Position numbers and translations under genes: made by a program
Part shown: in pieces, positions 25,488-37,224 of the stretch
Position numbering within the stretch: position 1 is the stretch's first letter
Layout: the number at the start of each line of letters is the position of its first letter
The notes under the pieces: model-generated
The model's input: the letters and a program-made list of their open reading frames with translations, nothing else
What the model was told of the DNA's origin: nothing
The model's database searches: none
Assembly (NCBI GenBank): GCA_030704615.1
Contig: CM060733.1
Coordinates: 24,986,001 to 25,050,000, forward strand
DNA: 64,000 nt
Direction: 5' to 3'
Source: Takakia lepidozioides
Taxonomy: Eukaryota; Streptophyta; Takakiopsida; Takakiales; Takakiaceae

Positions 25488-27562
25488 ATGGCTGATAGCG
25501 AGACCAACGCTGCTACGGAGACGGGCGCGGAGAGCTCGCATAGTGAGTAAATCTACCATATCTCTGTTCATCTACATTCTCTAAGAAACTTTGTAATCTC
25601 ATGTTTGCACCAGAGGTTCTGAGGCATCGAAGTTTCGGAAGACTAGGGTTGTCTTATGAGCATGCATGTTTGGATTCCGCTTTCTTGTACGAGATTTGTT
25701 GCAGTTGGGTAGTTAGCTGTCCTTCTCATCTCGGGTGTTCCTCACTGTAAAATTCTAATTTTTGAAGTTTGTGTTTCTGTTGTGGCTTGCAGATTGCACA
25801 TTCTTCAGGAAGCCAGTAAGAAACAAGAACATGAGAAAGCGGGTTGCGGAGGCAGAGGTAGGCGAGGAAGAGGCTGCGTCAGCGGTGGTCCACAAGGGCA
25901 AAGCTATTAAGAAGGGAGATGGGCGACTGGAGTTCTCATCGGGTGCGGCTACAGGATCTCACAGAACAGAGTCTGCTGAAGACACTACAGGGGATGAGAG
26001 GCGAACGAATACCTTCTTCTACGAGTCAACCAGAGAGGTCCAGACGCAAAATGATAGTAGGGCCACGGCAACTCTGGAGACCGAGACTGAATTTGATAAG
26101 GATGCGCGTGCGATCAGAGAGAGGGTGCTGAAGCAGGCAGATGAAGCTCTCAATGGCGGGAAGGGTGCGTCAGATGCCAAGCTTTATAAGGGCATCCATG
26201 GCTACACTGATCACAAGGCCGGGTTTCGGCAAGAGCACACGATTTCGAGGGAAAAAGCTGGAGGCGCTCACGGACCTTTGCGAGCGTCGGCCCACATAAG
26301 GTGGTCTGTGCGGTTTGACTATCAGCCAGACATCTGCAAGGACTACAAGGAAACTGGCTACTGCGGCTATGGAGATTCTTGCTCTCTCTCTCTCTCTCTC
26401 TCTCTCTAAGACGGTGGGGTCAGTGGAATGGCATGCCTAATACCAGTTACCCTAAGCTAATCGAAGCTATTTCTTGGAAGCAAGACCGCCCTGTCAAACA
26501 GTCTGAGTCTTGGCAGAAAGGGTACAAGAGATGCTCAATCTGAATATGAGTCCAGAAGAATGGACCCTACTGGAGGAAGCTGACCTGGAGGGGGTTGTGT
26601 CCAAAGCCATGTTTGATGCTCAAAGAATGTCTGATGAAAATGAAGTTAGGCATAAACTTCTCTGAACTTGTTTCCCATCTGTGACATGGGCAAGGACCTG
26701 AAAAGATGATCTGAATGGTTTACCTACCCTCTGCACTAGACTGAAATTCAAACACAGGGCGGGGAGCTACCTATGAACTAAAAACAGATGTTGGAAAAGG
26801 ACATTGTACTTGCCCATGTGCCGGCAACCTGAAGACAAAATCCATTTTCTGAGATGTTGTCTGAGGTATTCTCACCAGAGATTGACCCTCTTGAGGAACA
26901 TCAAGAACATGGTTTCTGCACCTCTGTTCACCAACTTCGAAAATCTCGAGGCTGAGTCTAAAGCCCGGGCCCAGTTGGGTCTAATTGCTGGGCAGGTCAC
27001 ACACAGCAGATTGATGCTTGTGTGAAGGGCTTTCTAGAGGATATATGAATAGCCCGATCCAATGGTTTATATCAATGGGAGTCCCACTACCGGGGTGAGC
27101 CCCTCGCAAAGGTTGTGTCTGTTCCCTCTTGTTCCGCCCAAAGTGAGCGCGGGGTCTACGGCCACAAAGCTATGGCTAACACCATCTTATGAGTACATTC
27201 TCTCTCTCTCTCTTCTAGTTCCACCCAAGTTGGGAGCGGGGTCTATGCCCACTCTTCTGCTTTCAGCTCCAAGCTCTGTGGATGTTATTAAGTTTTGGCT
27301 CTCTGAGCAAATACATTTCTTTCTTTCTTTCTTTCTTTCTAAAGCATGCTATAAAGCACCATTTCATTTCATTTCATTTCTTTCTTTCTTTCTTTCTTTC
27401 TATTGATTGGTTGTCTGTCACTGATATATATTTGTATGCATGCAGCATCACTCAAAGAACAAGAACTGCTACGAATGCAACAAGCCCACGAATGGAGTGT
27501 TCAACACGGCTCATGAAATTCTGAAAAAAATGAAGGAGGAAAAAGCACAGGGCAGCAAGTAG
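25488..27562 (+). pseudogene. CWC24/RNF113A-like CCCH-RING splicing factor, middle lost
   Basis: Exon 1 (25488-25542) starts MADSETN. Exon 2 begins at 25793 after a 250-nt intron and carries CTFFRKP, then [44 protein letters not shown] and [20 protein letters not shown]. That covers the conserved N-terminal half and the first three Cys of the CCCH finger. At 26382, right after the third Cys, the sequence turns into a (TC)n tract and LINE sequence. The terminal exon resumes at 27446 after a good acceptor. It encodes the last RING cysteines (KNKNCYECNKPT) and FNTAHEILKKMK, with the stop at 27560-27562. The CCCH histidine, the linker and most of the RING (about 90-100 residues) are missing. The family acts in pre-mRNA splicing. 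The gene starts 218 bp from, and divergent to, the U2 gene. Identity is very likely; inactivation is likely unless the assembly collapsed here. Confidence 0.85.
26400..27385 (+). mobile_element. LINE fragments inside the CWC24-like gene
   Basis: From acggtggggtcagtgg (26410) the sequence parallels the LINE at 31980-32780, including the SWKQDRPVKQ and CxxCxxPEDKIHFL blocks (frameshifted). It ends with tatgagtacattctctctct at about 27190. A second, unrelated 3' end (family B) follows, with ataaagcaccatttcatttc at 27350 and (CTTT)n tracts. The fragment begins immediately after a (TC)n tract. Both pieces are 5'-truncated. Confidence 0.75.
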
Positions 27563-28844
27563 GCAGCTTAGTGGAGAATGTAGTACGTTGCCAAGGTGTC
27601 TGAAGAATTCAGTTTCCACCTGCATGTATCCTAATTTAGACAGTCTTTTTGGCTTTTCGTGAGGTCAGAATTGATTACAGTGCTCTGTATCATATGTGAA
27701 TTAAAAAGCTTCAATTTTTTTAATTTCTGCCAGAATTTTTTCCATATTATAACTGCAAGAGTCAAAACAAAGAGAAGAGACAAGCAGTTGAGTACTGCCA
27801 CAGCTGAATGTAGTTTTGGACACCTTGGGAGGTCTAAATGTTTGTAGCTGTTCACAAAGTATGTCTGGTCGGTACATTTCTGCGCCTTGACATGGTGGGG
27901 TTCTGTTAGTGGAGGCATACATGGCTGACAGTCCAGGGCTAGAATAGACTAATTTCCTCATGTGCAGATGTAAATATGACATTAGCTGTAAACTTATTGC
28001 CAGGGAGCCCATGCCCCCATTCCCACAAAAAATAGGAAAAAAGAATTGCCTTGCAATTATCGGCGCTTGTGTTTGTGTTAGAGGCTGCTCACTTTGGACT
28101 CCTTGTGTGTGTTTCAAGTTTCAACCTTCGGACAGGGTCTCACACATCCAGATTTCTGTATACTCGTATGCCACTTAGGAATGCATGGACTTGACATGGA
28201 AAACTGACATAGATCTGCGAAGATCATACCTTTACAATAGAGGGCTTTAGCCAAAAATTTGTATTCTGGCTTATAGAGATGGTACGAAAGTTTGGCAGTT
28301 GTGCCATAGTTGGTTGCCACAACCAGGCAGCTTTTAGCAAAGGTGGCTATTGCATGGCAAAATATGAGTAGCCAGCAAAATTGTTTATAGCTCACTTACC
28401 CATTCCCATTTTCTACAAAGAAGGTCCCATCAAATCTACTTCTTTTCAGCTGCAATTTTGTAGAGATATGCTTCACTCACTCAATTATGCAGGGGGAGTT
28501 TGGGAGTTTCTTCTCACTTTTCTTTTCCATTCGAAAAGAAATTCCATGATTCGTCTTGCCATACAAAATTTGAGGAAGACAAGCTCCATTGAGTACATCA
28601 TCGGCCCAAGAACAAACTTTATAATCTCAAAGATCCAATGGTGGACTTTTTTGGTTTTAATTTTACATTGGATAAGGCAGGAAAGGTGGGCATCCAACAC
28701 TGCAGTGGACATGCTTGGTTCAATATGGAGATATGGTACCAAAACTACAAGGGGGTCTTCCAAGGCCATTTTCCAACCACCCCAAAGGGTTAATATTCGG
28801 ATGTTTGAATGAACACCTCTGAATCCAGAGATCATCATAATGTA
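27563..28844. other. Downstream of CWC24, no gene recognised
   Basis: This presumably includes the 3' untranslated region of the CWC24-like gene. Open frames up to 143 codons (28381-28812) show no known motifs. Confidence 0.35.
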
Positions 28845-28894
28845 TCCTGAGAACATCATAATGTATGGAGATCAGTATCAGTGTGTTATGTCTA
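28845..28894 (+). repeat. 50-bp exact repeat, copy 2
   Basis: Identical over 50 bp to 17983-18032, and directly abutting the start of the LINE array. A related catcataatgtatcctga precedes it at about 28832, so the unit may be partly duplicated. Confidence 0.75.
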
Positions 28895-29600
28895 AAAGCC
28901 AATGTCGAGTCCTCAGCCATGTCTGTTGCCATCAGATTGTCTGATGAAAATGAAGTTAGGCAGAAAACTTCCCTGAACTTGTTTCCAGTCTGTGACATGG
29001 GGGAGGACATCTTGGATGACCTCAAGGGTCTACCCACTCTCGGCACTAGACTGAAATTTAAACTCAGGGCAGGAAGCCTACCTTTGAACAGCAAACAGAA
29101 GCAGAGAGGAAAGGGAGAGTGCAATTGCCGGTTGTGTGGGCAATCTGAAGACAGTTCATTTTCTGATACACTGTCCGGGGTTCTCTCACCAAAGAGACGC
29201 TCTCTTCAAATCTATTAAGGGAATTGTGCCTGTACCCCTGTTTACCAACTTTGAAAGTCTCGAGGCTGAGCCAAAAGCCCAGGCCCTCCTGAGGCCTAGT
29301 TTTTGGGCAAATCACACACAGCAGATTGATGCTTGTGTGAAGGGATTTCTAGAGGATATCTGGAAAACCCGGATTAATTCTTTATATGGAGGTAAGTCTT
29401 ACTACCAACGTCAGCCCCTGACAGAGGTAGGTTCTGTCCCTTTTGTTCCCGCTCAAACTGGGCGCGGGGTCAATGGCCACAAGGCTATGGCAAACAACGT
29501 CTTATTAGTACAATCTCTCACCAGATATCCTAAGTTAATCGACTCTATATCTTGGAAACAGGACCGTCCTGTCAAACAGGCTAAGTCCTGGCAGAAGAGT
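28895..29600 (+). mobile_element. LINE family A, truncated copies 1 and 2
   Basis: Copy 1 (28902-29519) has the C-terminal zinc-knuckle-like region CNCRLCGQSEDS, then HCPG, FSHQRDALF and TQQIDACVKGFLEDIWKTRI, ending at tcttattagtacaatctctc. Copy 2 (29520-29600) starts abruptly at accagatatcctaag and covers only SWKQDRPVKQAKSW before ending. Both are 5'-truncated. A CT-rich tract follows at 29648-29687. Confidence 0.75.
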
Positions 29601-31307
29601 CACAAATCCCAGTAGTAATGGGATGCTGCCAACAACAGCAAATTGGTAAAGCTCTCTCTCCCTCTCCCTCTCTCCCTCTCCCTCTATAAATCTTTGGATT
29701 TCATCTGGCCTTAACCTTTTGAGGTTATTTAGTTTTTCATCCCTGCCTTTTTCATCCAAATCTGGATGATTTTATTTTATTGGATGATGAAACTTAATAT
29801 ACAGAAAGCTAGAGTTACCATCTATTTTTTTCATCTAAACTGGATGATCTACATAAATAATGGTTACCTATTATAAAATCCAAGAGAATAATAAAACTAC
29901 CATCATAAATGATGGCAGTTATTAAACCTAAACCTATACCATAACCCTAAAAGATACATTTCTATGGGATGTCATCCAGTGACAAAATGCCTATCTTGGT
30001 AAAATGTGATATTTCATCCATCCTGGATGAAAAATCGGGAAGTTTTGCCCTAAGCAGGCAGACACACTTCAAGCACTGAACTCGTGCTTCAGTGAACCTT
30101 GATGATGCGCCGTATAAACCTGCTCCCCTGCTGCTACATGGTACTCGTGATTACTGGCTCTTGAGATGCGCAGTGGTGGTTAAACAGATTCTTCTATGGC
30201 AGACGACAAAGCCGTGATTGCTCTGATCAGGAACTCATGGTTCCTTATTTTGCAGCGGCGCTTTTACTCCTTGTTGGGAAGTACTCTATCCCTATTTATC
30301 TACAGATTACTTGTTGCTCTCTCTTCGTGTATGAGCCACTCTCTAGCTGTGAACGCTTCTACTCTGATTGCGTTCTGTTGGAGACAATCTGTTGGACGCC
30401 ATGGCGCATGGCATACCACAAACACTCAAGGTTTTTTGAGTTTACCATTGCTTGAATTGTGATCTGTATTTGCTTTAGAATTCAACACTGACATGGATAG
30501 CAACTGTGAAGACCTGCCACTTACCTGCTGCATCCTCACTAACACACATCGCTATGTGGTGGTTTTTGGGACGGGCACAAGTGAGGGTCTTCACTTGTCT
30601 TGATTTCTTGACTTTGGCTTGCAGTTCCTGTTCTTGCAAGTGTGGATACTGCTGCTGCCTAAGCTGCTGATGCCATCTGCTGTTTCAAACTGCCACCATG
30701 CCGCTTCAGACCTGCTCCAAGATTGCTCCAATGAGGATCTGCTTCTCTCCTTACCCCTGTTTACGGTTTTTTACAACCACATTTGCATGTGTAGGAGTTT
30801 AGTTATGAAGGATACAAGGATACAAAATAGCAGTTATTACTTTGACTGCCTTGATACTTGGCTCTGAAATGAGAACTCTTGGTATGACTCTGATGGATCA
30901 AAAGGATAGGCTTTGATAGATAACACACATTCTTCAAGGCCCTCATATCATTTTGGTTTCATGGCTTGATAACAAACTGGGGTTTCTGAGCTGCTCTTTC
31001 ACCTTGGCAGAACTACTTTATGTGGCCTTAAAATACCATTCTAGGCCTATACCTGCTTAAGGGGGCTCTGCACTGTTGTTTCTTCTTCCTTTTTAAGAAT
31101 CTTGCTTATATCTTGGTTCTAAAACATCATCTTCAAACCAAACCTGCAATCTGGGTTTTGAAATGAGTTTAAAATGGATTCTTGAGATGATGATGTGTAC
31201 TATGGTGCTTTCATGATATGAATGACCTGGAATCCCACCCTCCCGCCCTGTTTTTTCAGAGACCCTGAAATGTAATTGGGTATTCAAATGAGATTGTAAA
31301 CATGAAA
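29601..31307. other. No gene recognised; ggatga-rich AT element
   Basis: The stretch 29735-30045 is rich in ttcatcca/tggatga motifs in both orientations and may be a MITE, but borders could not be fixed. The open frames at 30196-30462 and 30619-30867 have no recognisable domain. Confidence 0.35.
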
Positions 31308-32787
31308 GAGAATGTTAGATGGTGCCCTGTAAAGGGCTGTTTTGTCTTTCAATGACAATGACCTTAGCGGTCTTGTCCATGTCTTGACATGACATGTATA
31401 TCTTCTCTCTCACAGTTACCCTTATGTTTGCGGATGACTTCGCAGGCATAGGGGAGACTCCAACCAATCTCCAGGAGTTGATCGATTGCGCGAAGAGATA
31501 CTTTGATCTTTGGGGGCTAGAGGCTAATGTCAGCAAATGTGTAGTGGTAGCATTCAACGACAGAGGAGAGGGAGGAAGTGATCTTAAGTGGCAGTGGGGT
31601 AGCCAAGACATCCCGGTCCTCCCTTCCTACACTTACCTGGACATTGAGTTTTCCTCCAATTGTAATTGGGATGCACATATCCGGAAAGTTGCTCAAACTG
31701 GCAATGACAAAGCTCTGGGGCTCACTAAATTTTTCCACTGCAGAGGGGTCAACTCTGAGGTTAAGAAAACCATGCTTTGTCGCGTTATTAGACCTGCCTT
31801 GGAGTACGGATCTGCTATATGGGTTGATAACTCCAACCAGGCTAAGTCTCTAGAATCCATTCAAAAGGGGGTACTTAAGGAGTGTATGTCAGCATGCTCC
31901 AAAACAGCCAATGTGGCTGTTCGGGGTGAGTTTGGCATTCCGTCCTTAAGCTCCCGACGAGATGAATTCAAGGTCAGATGGTGGGGTCAGCTGCAACATA
32001 TGCCTAACACCAGATATCCTAAGTTAATCGACTCTATATCTTGGAAACAGGACCGCCCTGTCAAACAGGCTAAGTCTTGGCAGAAGAGAGTAGAAGAGAT
32101 TCTCAAGGATCTGGACCTGGATCCGCAAGTCTTGACCCTGCTGGATAAATCTGACTTAGAGGCTGTAGTGTCCTCAACCATGTCTGTTGCCATGAGATTG
32201 TATGATGAAAATGAAGTTAGGCAGAAAACTTCCTTGAACTTGTTTCCAGTCAGTGTCATAGGGGAGGACATCTTGGATGACCTCAAGGGTCTTCCCACTC
32301 TCGGCACTAGACTGAAATTTAAACTCAAGGGCAGGAAGCCTACCTTTGAACAGCAAACAGAAGCAGAGAGGAAAATGAGAGTGCAATTGCCGGTTGTGTG
32401 GGCAATCTGAAGACAGTATTCATTTTCTGATACACTGTCCGGGGTTCTCTCACCAAAGAGACGCTCTCTTCAATACTATCAAGGGAATTGTGCTTGTACT
32501 CCTGTTTACCAACTTTGAAAGTCTCAAGGCTGAGCCAAAAGCCCAGGCCCTCCTGAGGCCTAGTTTTTGGGCAAATCACACACAACAGATTGATGCTTGT
32601 GTGAAGGGATTTCTAGAGGATATCTGGAAAACCCGGATTAATTCTTTATATGAAGGTAAGTCTTACTACCAACGTCAGCCCCTGACAGAGGTAGGTTCTG
32701 TCCCTTTTGTTCCCGCTCAAACTGGGCACGGGGTCAATGCCACAAGGCTACGGCAAACAACGTCTTATGAGTACAATCTCTCTCACA
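31308..32787 (+). mobile_element. LINE family A, longest copy with RT core
   Basis: The 338-codon frame 31394-32410 contains the reverse-transcriptase catalytic box LMFADDFAGIG. It continues through the palm and thumb (LEANVSKCVVVAFND, LCRVIRPALEYGSAIW) and into the SWKQDRPVKQ region. Upstream, decayed equivalents of the VRQGCP and NDLSGL motifs are visible at 31310-31370 in shifted frames. The fingers region and the endonuclease are missing. A one-base difference at about 32328 shifts the zinc-binding C-terminus into the frame 32394-32825. The 3' end is tatgagtacaatctctctc at about 32767-32786. Non-LTR retrotransposon, 5'-truncated and inactive. The FADDF-type RT with this spacing is unlike flowering-plant L1. 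Confidence 0.8.
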
Positions 32788-34110
32788 GTTGTGTGGGCAA
32801 TCTGAAGACAATATTCATTTTCTGATACATTGTCCAGGGTTCTCTCACCAAAGAGACGCTCTCTTCAAATCTATCAAGGGTATTGTGCCTGTATCCCTGT
32901 TTACCAACTTTGAAAGTCACGAGGCTGAGCCAAAAGCCCAGGCCCTCCTGAGGCCTAGTTTTTGGGCAAATCACACACAACAGATTGATGCTTGTGTGAA
33001 GGGATTTCTAGAGGATATCTGGAAAACCCGGATCAATTTCTTGTATCAAGGTAAGTCTTACTACCAACGTCAGCCCCTGACAGAGGTAGGTTCTGTCCCT
33101 TTTGTTCCCGCTCAAACTGGGCGCGGGGTCAATGGCCACAAGGCTACGGCAAACAACGTCTTATGACAATCTCTCACCAGATATCCTAAGTTAATCGACT
33201 CTATATCTTGGAAACAGGACCGCCCTGTCAAACAGGCTTAAGTCCTGGCAGAAGAGAGTAGAAGAGATTCTCAAGGACCTGGATCTGGATCTGCAAGTCT
33301 TGACCCTGCTGGATAAATCTGACTTAGAGGCTGGACACATGAAAATGAAGTTAGGCAGAAAACTTCCCTGAACTTGTTTCCAGTCTGTGACATGGGGGAG
33401 GACATCTTGGATGACCTCAAGGGTCTACCCACTCTCGGCACTAGACTGAAATTTAAACTCAGGGCAGGAAGCCTACCTTTGAACAGCAAACAGAAGCAGA
33501 GAGGAAAGGGAGAGTGCAATTGCCGGTTGTGTGGGCAACCTGAAGACAATATTCATTTTCTGATTCACTGTCCGGGATTCTCTCACCAAAGAGATGCTCT
33601 CTGCAAATCTATCAAGGGAATTGTACCTGTTCCTCTGTTTACTAACTTTGAAAGTCTCGAGGCTGAGCCAAAAGCCCAGGCCCTTCTGAGGCCTAGTTTT
33701 TGGGCAAATCACACACAGCAGATTGATGCTTGTGTGAAGGGATTTCTAGAGGATATCTGGAAAACCCGGATCAATTTCTTGTATCAAGGTAAGTCTTACT
33801 ACCAACGTCAGCCCCTGACAGAGCTAGGTTCTGTCCCTTTGTGTTCCGCTCAAACTGGGCGCGGGGTCAATGGCCACAAGGCTACGGCAAACAACGTCTT
33901 ATGAGTGCATTCTGTCTCTGTCTGGGCAGGAATCCTACCTTTGAACAAAAAACAGATGCAGAGAGGAGAAGGAGATTGTACCTCTGTCCCTGCACCTCTG
34001 TTCATCAACTTTGAACATCTTGAGGCTGAGGTATGGCTGTGTTGGGGTCTAATTGCTGTGCAGATCACACACATCAAGTTGAGTCTTGTGTGAAGGGCTT
34101 CGGCCTGTAC
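32788..34110 (+). mobile_element. LINE family A, tandem truncated copies
   Basis: Three further truncated copies follow head to tail: 32788-33165, 33176-33910 and a diverged 33915-34110. The second starts at accagatatcctaag, the same breakpoint as the copy at 29520, and after the same ctctc tail. Each carries the HFLIHCPGFSHQRDALF region and the GFLEDIWKTRINFLY block, except the diverged copy. Confidence 0.75.
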
Positions 34111-36637
34111 AAAGCTGTAAGGCTAACCAGCACCTTTTATCATTACCACCCTGGTGGTTCAAGTTATTGTCACAGTACAACTTGTCACATTATATTTTTT
34201 TCTGAGGCTTTACTAGCCAATTTACATCTTTTCGCAGCTGGTAATATATAGACCACAGCTCCCTTCATCTTTGATATTACAGCAGTCCCATCTTTTGGAT
34301 CTGAAACTTGATCTCATTGGTCGACCAATATACTGCTCTTCCGTATACAGTCAGCTTCCTTCCAATGACGTTATCAGCCACAGAAGTGATGGAACTCTCC
34401 CAAGAGTCCACCGCTCTTTCAACCTCACTTGCATCACCAAAGCAAGAGGGAAGATCTTGGAGCGATTGGATAAAGGGTGGGAGAACCTCTTTTGAGGCCT
34501 AAAGATACGAAGCCTCAAGCCAGTTTTTTTCATACAACTTGTTTCTCATCTAGGTTGCTTTTGAATGCCCCTAGACATTCTGGATTAATGTGTCAGCTTC
34601 TTTGAATGCAGGCTTTGATCCCCTTGTGTAAACTTTGAGGATTGGCATGCCATTGAGCATGCTTCATGCTTCATTCACAGCTTGATCAGTCACTGCACGC
34701 AAAGGCAGGTCTGATTGACATGGTCTTCTTGCACGGAGCTTTGGGCGTGGCTTACCACTAGGTTTCGCCATATCCCTAGTAGTCAGTCAACCTCTTCCAG
34801 GGCTTCAAACAAGTTGGAACCTTTTCAATTCCCCATCCTTGACTGTCATACCTGAACCCCTCATTGAATCACCCATGTCTAAGATATCTCTCCAACCAGT
34901 CGAGGGTCCTTCTCCGAGTTTAATTTGCTGTGGGACTCTACGTGTCAATGTAGCATGGAGAGGCATGGAGAGATGTACTCATGCCGTTCCTGCAAACATT
35001 GGCTTGTCATAGCCTTATGGCCATCGACCCTGCAGGAAACTAGACCTCCCAACTTAATAAAAATCCCCCATTTGACAGTCAATTTCCTAAAAGCATGCTC
35101 TTAGGCTCTAAATATATGGCCTTTAATGAGCAATTTGACTAACAATTGGATGCAGGCATGTCGGGATTCCTTTCTTTTCGTACCGTCTCTTGCCTTTAGG
35201 TTCATGGCTTATTTAAGTTTGACCATTTTCTGCCTTGGCTGTTATCAGACCTCATCCACTTGGAAATCTGTCCGTAATCAGCAGCATAATCAAGTGAAAC
35301 TCGTAGATTATCACATTGAGTTGGGGCTCATCCCTTGCAAACACACTTGGTTCTCTCAGTGCCCTGAGCCAGGCACTCAAGACTTCTAATTGCTTTGCAC
35401 TTCTTTCAAGGAAAGACTTTGCTGGTCACAAGTAAATTGAGGCCACATGTGGCGGGTTGCTAAACCCTTTAAGTTATACTTGTAACAGAGATCACATGCT
35501 GTGGCTTATGTGTCCATCACTTCTGTTGAAAGTATGTGTCATGGATGTTGGAGTTGCATCCCCTGTGTTTGTAACGTAAAAAGGCTACTCGTTATGCTGA
35601 GCAGGTTGTGCTCCATGCCAATTATGCCAGATAGCCAGCGAGAATAGCTGAGCTAAATGCATTCCTAGACTCCAAGACAGGTGCACATTGTCTCACCGTG
35701 AATCAAAGTGCTGTCACTGAGGTAGATGTTCACTTTTGAGCTCTTCTTTTGTCTCCTTGCCCTCTCTTCTTTCTCCTGTTGGCCTTAAGGGCAGTAGTTA
35801 TGTTGGCTTAGAATCAAATTGCAGGTACAGCCTGATTTGTCTGTCCCCTCCCTCACATGTTCTGCATGTTTCTAAAGTACACATAGGGTTTCGATCAACA
35901 GTCAACCAATTATTCTATAGAGGTGGCAGATGCAAATCCACATCAGGGAGCCCTAAAAGAGTTCCCACCAATTTTCATCATGGCAGAGGCACTTTTGTTG
36001 TTTCTTCAATGACTTGCTTACACTTTGTGTGGTGGTACTGTATTTGGCAGTTGGTGCCTGAAGAAGGTGTGTGCGTTGAAGAGTATGCTAACTTCAGAGC
36101 ACTTTGTCGACGACCTTTATGGGATGCTGGTAAAACAACAGCTGCTGTTTTTGTTACAGGCGTTGTTTCGGCAAAATAGGTCGATTACGAATGAAAAATG
36201 TTGTAATAAATCCAGTAGATCCTACCTTGCTGCTCTACATGTTTTGGGCTTGTTCCTGGATGTTGAGAATCAATGATGTGTGTGATAATTAGTGCGCAAT
36301 GGTTGTGTCATGATTGAATGATGTTCATTTTTCAACATCCCTCAGCACTGGAGTGGAAACCTGGAAGATGCCAAAACTACGTAAAAATTGGGAATACTCA
36401 GTGGTTGTTGCAATATTTGCAAATAAGGCACCTAATCAGCTTGCTATGGAGTATAGATGTGACATTACAACATTCCTTACTCTACAGTTGATGTAAATTA
36501 AGGCTCAAAAATGGCCTATGATATGTCTCAAAGCTAATCAGAAAGATGATGATGAATCAACTTTGCAATGCCAAGTGTGTCTGTCTTAGACAAATTCCTG
36601 TATCACTGTCTGGAGAGAAATTTGTTGCTGTCTGAAG
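34111..36637. other. No gene firmly recognised; possible LINE debris
   Basis: The minus strand at about 34340-34480 reads SCFGDASEVERAVDSWESSI, reminiscent of the region upstream of LINE reverse transcriptases (low confidence). At 34970-35030 the motif gatgtactcatg and similarity to the reversed LINE 3' end suggest another fragment. An exon-like frame at 36050-36170 (VEEYANFRALCRRPLWDAGK) was not identified. Confidence 0.3.
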
Positions 36638-37224
36638 GTGTTCTCTGTGTATACTACTGCAATTTGGAATGGGAGATCCAATCTGTGTCTAGCGTCCCTT
36701 ACATTGGAGCAGGCACTGGCTAATTTTGTGACGCTGGTCATTGATCTGAAAAAGAATTTGTTGGCTGAAGCTTCCCCAGTGGTGCTATTTGGTGGCTCCA
36801 ATGGTGGAAGTAAGCAATGATCTCAACTATTGTACTCTACGAGCCCAGACTTGATGCACATAAAGTGCCCATTAACTTTGACAGTTTTTTACCACCAAGC
36901 CATGATCTCACGCCATCCCTTTGGTTGCATGTGCTGTCCCAATGACAAATTATGACCAGGAAGAGCATCGAATTTTGCAGGAGCCCGTCATCTGGACTTA
37001 CGCGCATCAAAAGAAGGCGATCTGGAATGGTTACAAATGAAATGGCATACATCAGGCAATGGCTGCGAGAATTTCACAAGGGCCAGAAGCCTTCTTTGAA
37101 CCTATGGCCGGGCACTATGGTGATGATTATTATTGCTGCAGTGGTGCTAGTGGTGATGCGCCGCAGGCTTTGGACTTCGGAAGTATCATATGGGTTATAC
37201 GAACCCCTTTCCGCGACAGTGTGA
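36638..37224 (+). pseudogene. Prolyl carboxypeptidase-like (peptidase S28) remnant
   Basis: The exon at 36660-36810 encodes LTLEQALANFVTLVIDLKKN followed by SPVVLFGGSNGG. This is the nucleophile elbow of S28 serine carboxypeptidases (lysosomal Pro-X carboxypeptidase family), which normally read GGSYGG. A second exon from 36982 encodes GARHLDLRASKEGDLEWLQ, the conserved C-terminal region with the active-site His (HHLDLR in homologues; here RHLDLR). A missing base in the A-run 37035-37037 shifts it into EMAYIRQWLREFHKGQ and a hydrophobic tail ending at 37224. Only about 170 bp separate two segments that are normally some 270 residues apart, so the middle, with the catalytic Asp, is gone. Upstream exons were not found. 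Identification good; inactive. Confidence 0.65.

Noticed and set aside
25762-26409. Serine-leucine repeat tail of the CWC24-like frame
   Set aside because: The run of Ser-Leu codons at 26383-26408 is translation of a (TC)n microsatellite at the LINE junction, not a protein domain.
34340-34490. LINE endonuclease/RT linker on the minus strand
   Set aside because: It has some resemblance (VERAVDSWESSI) but is too short and isolated for a firm call.
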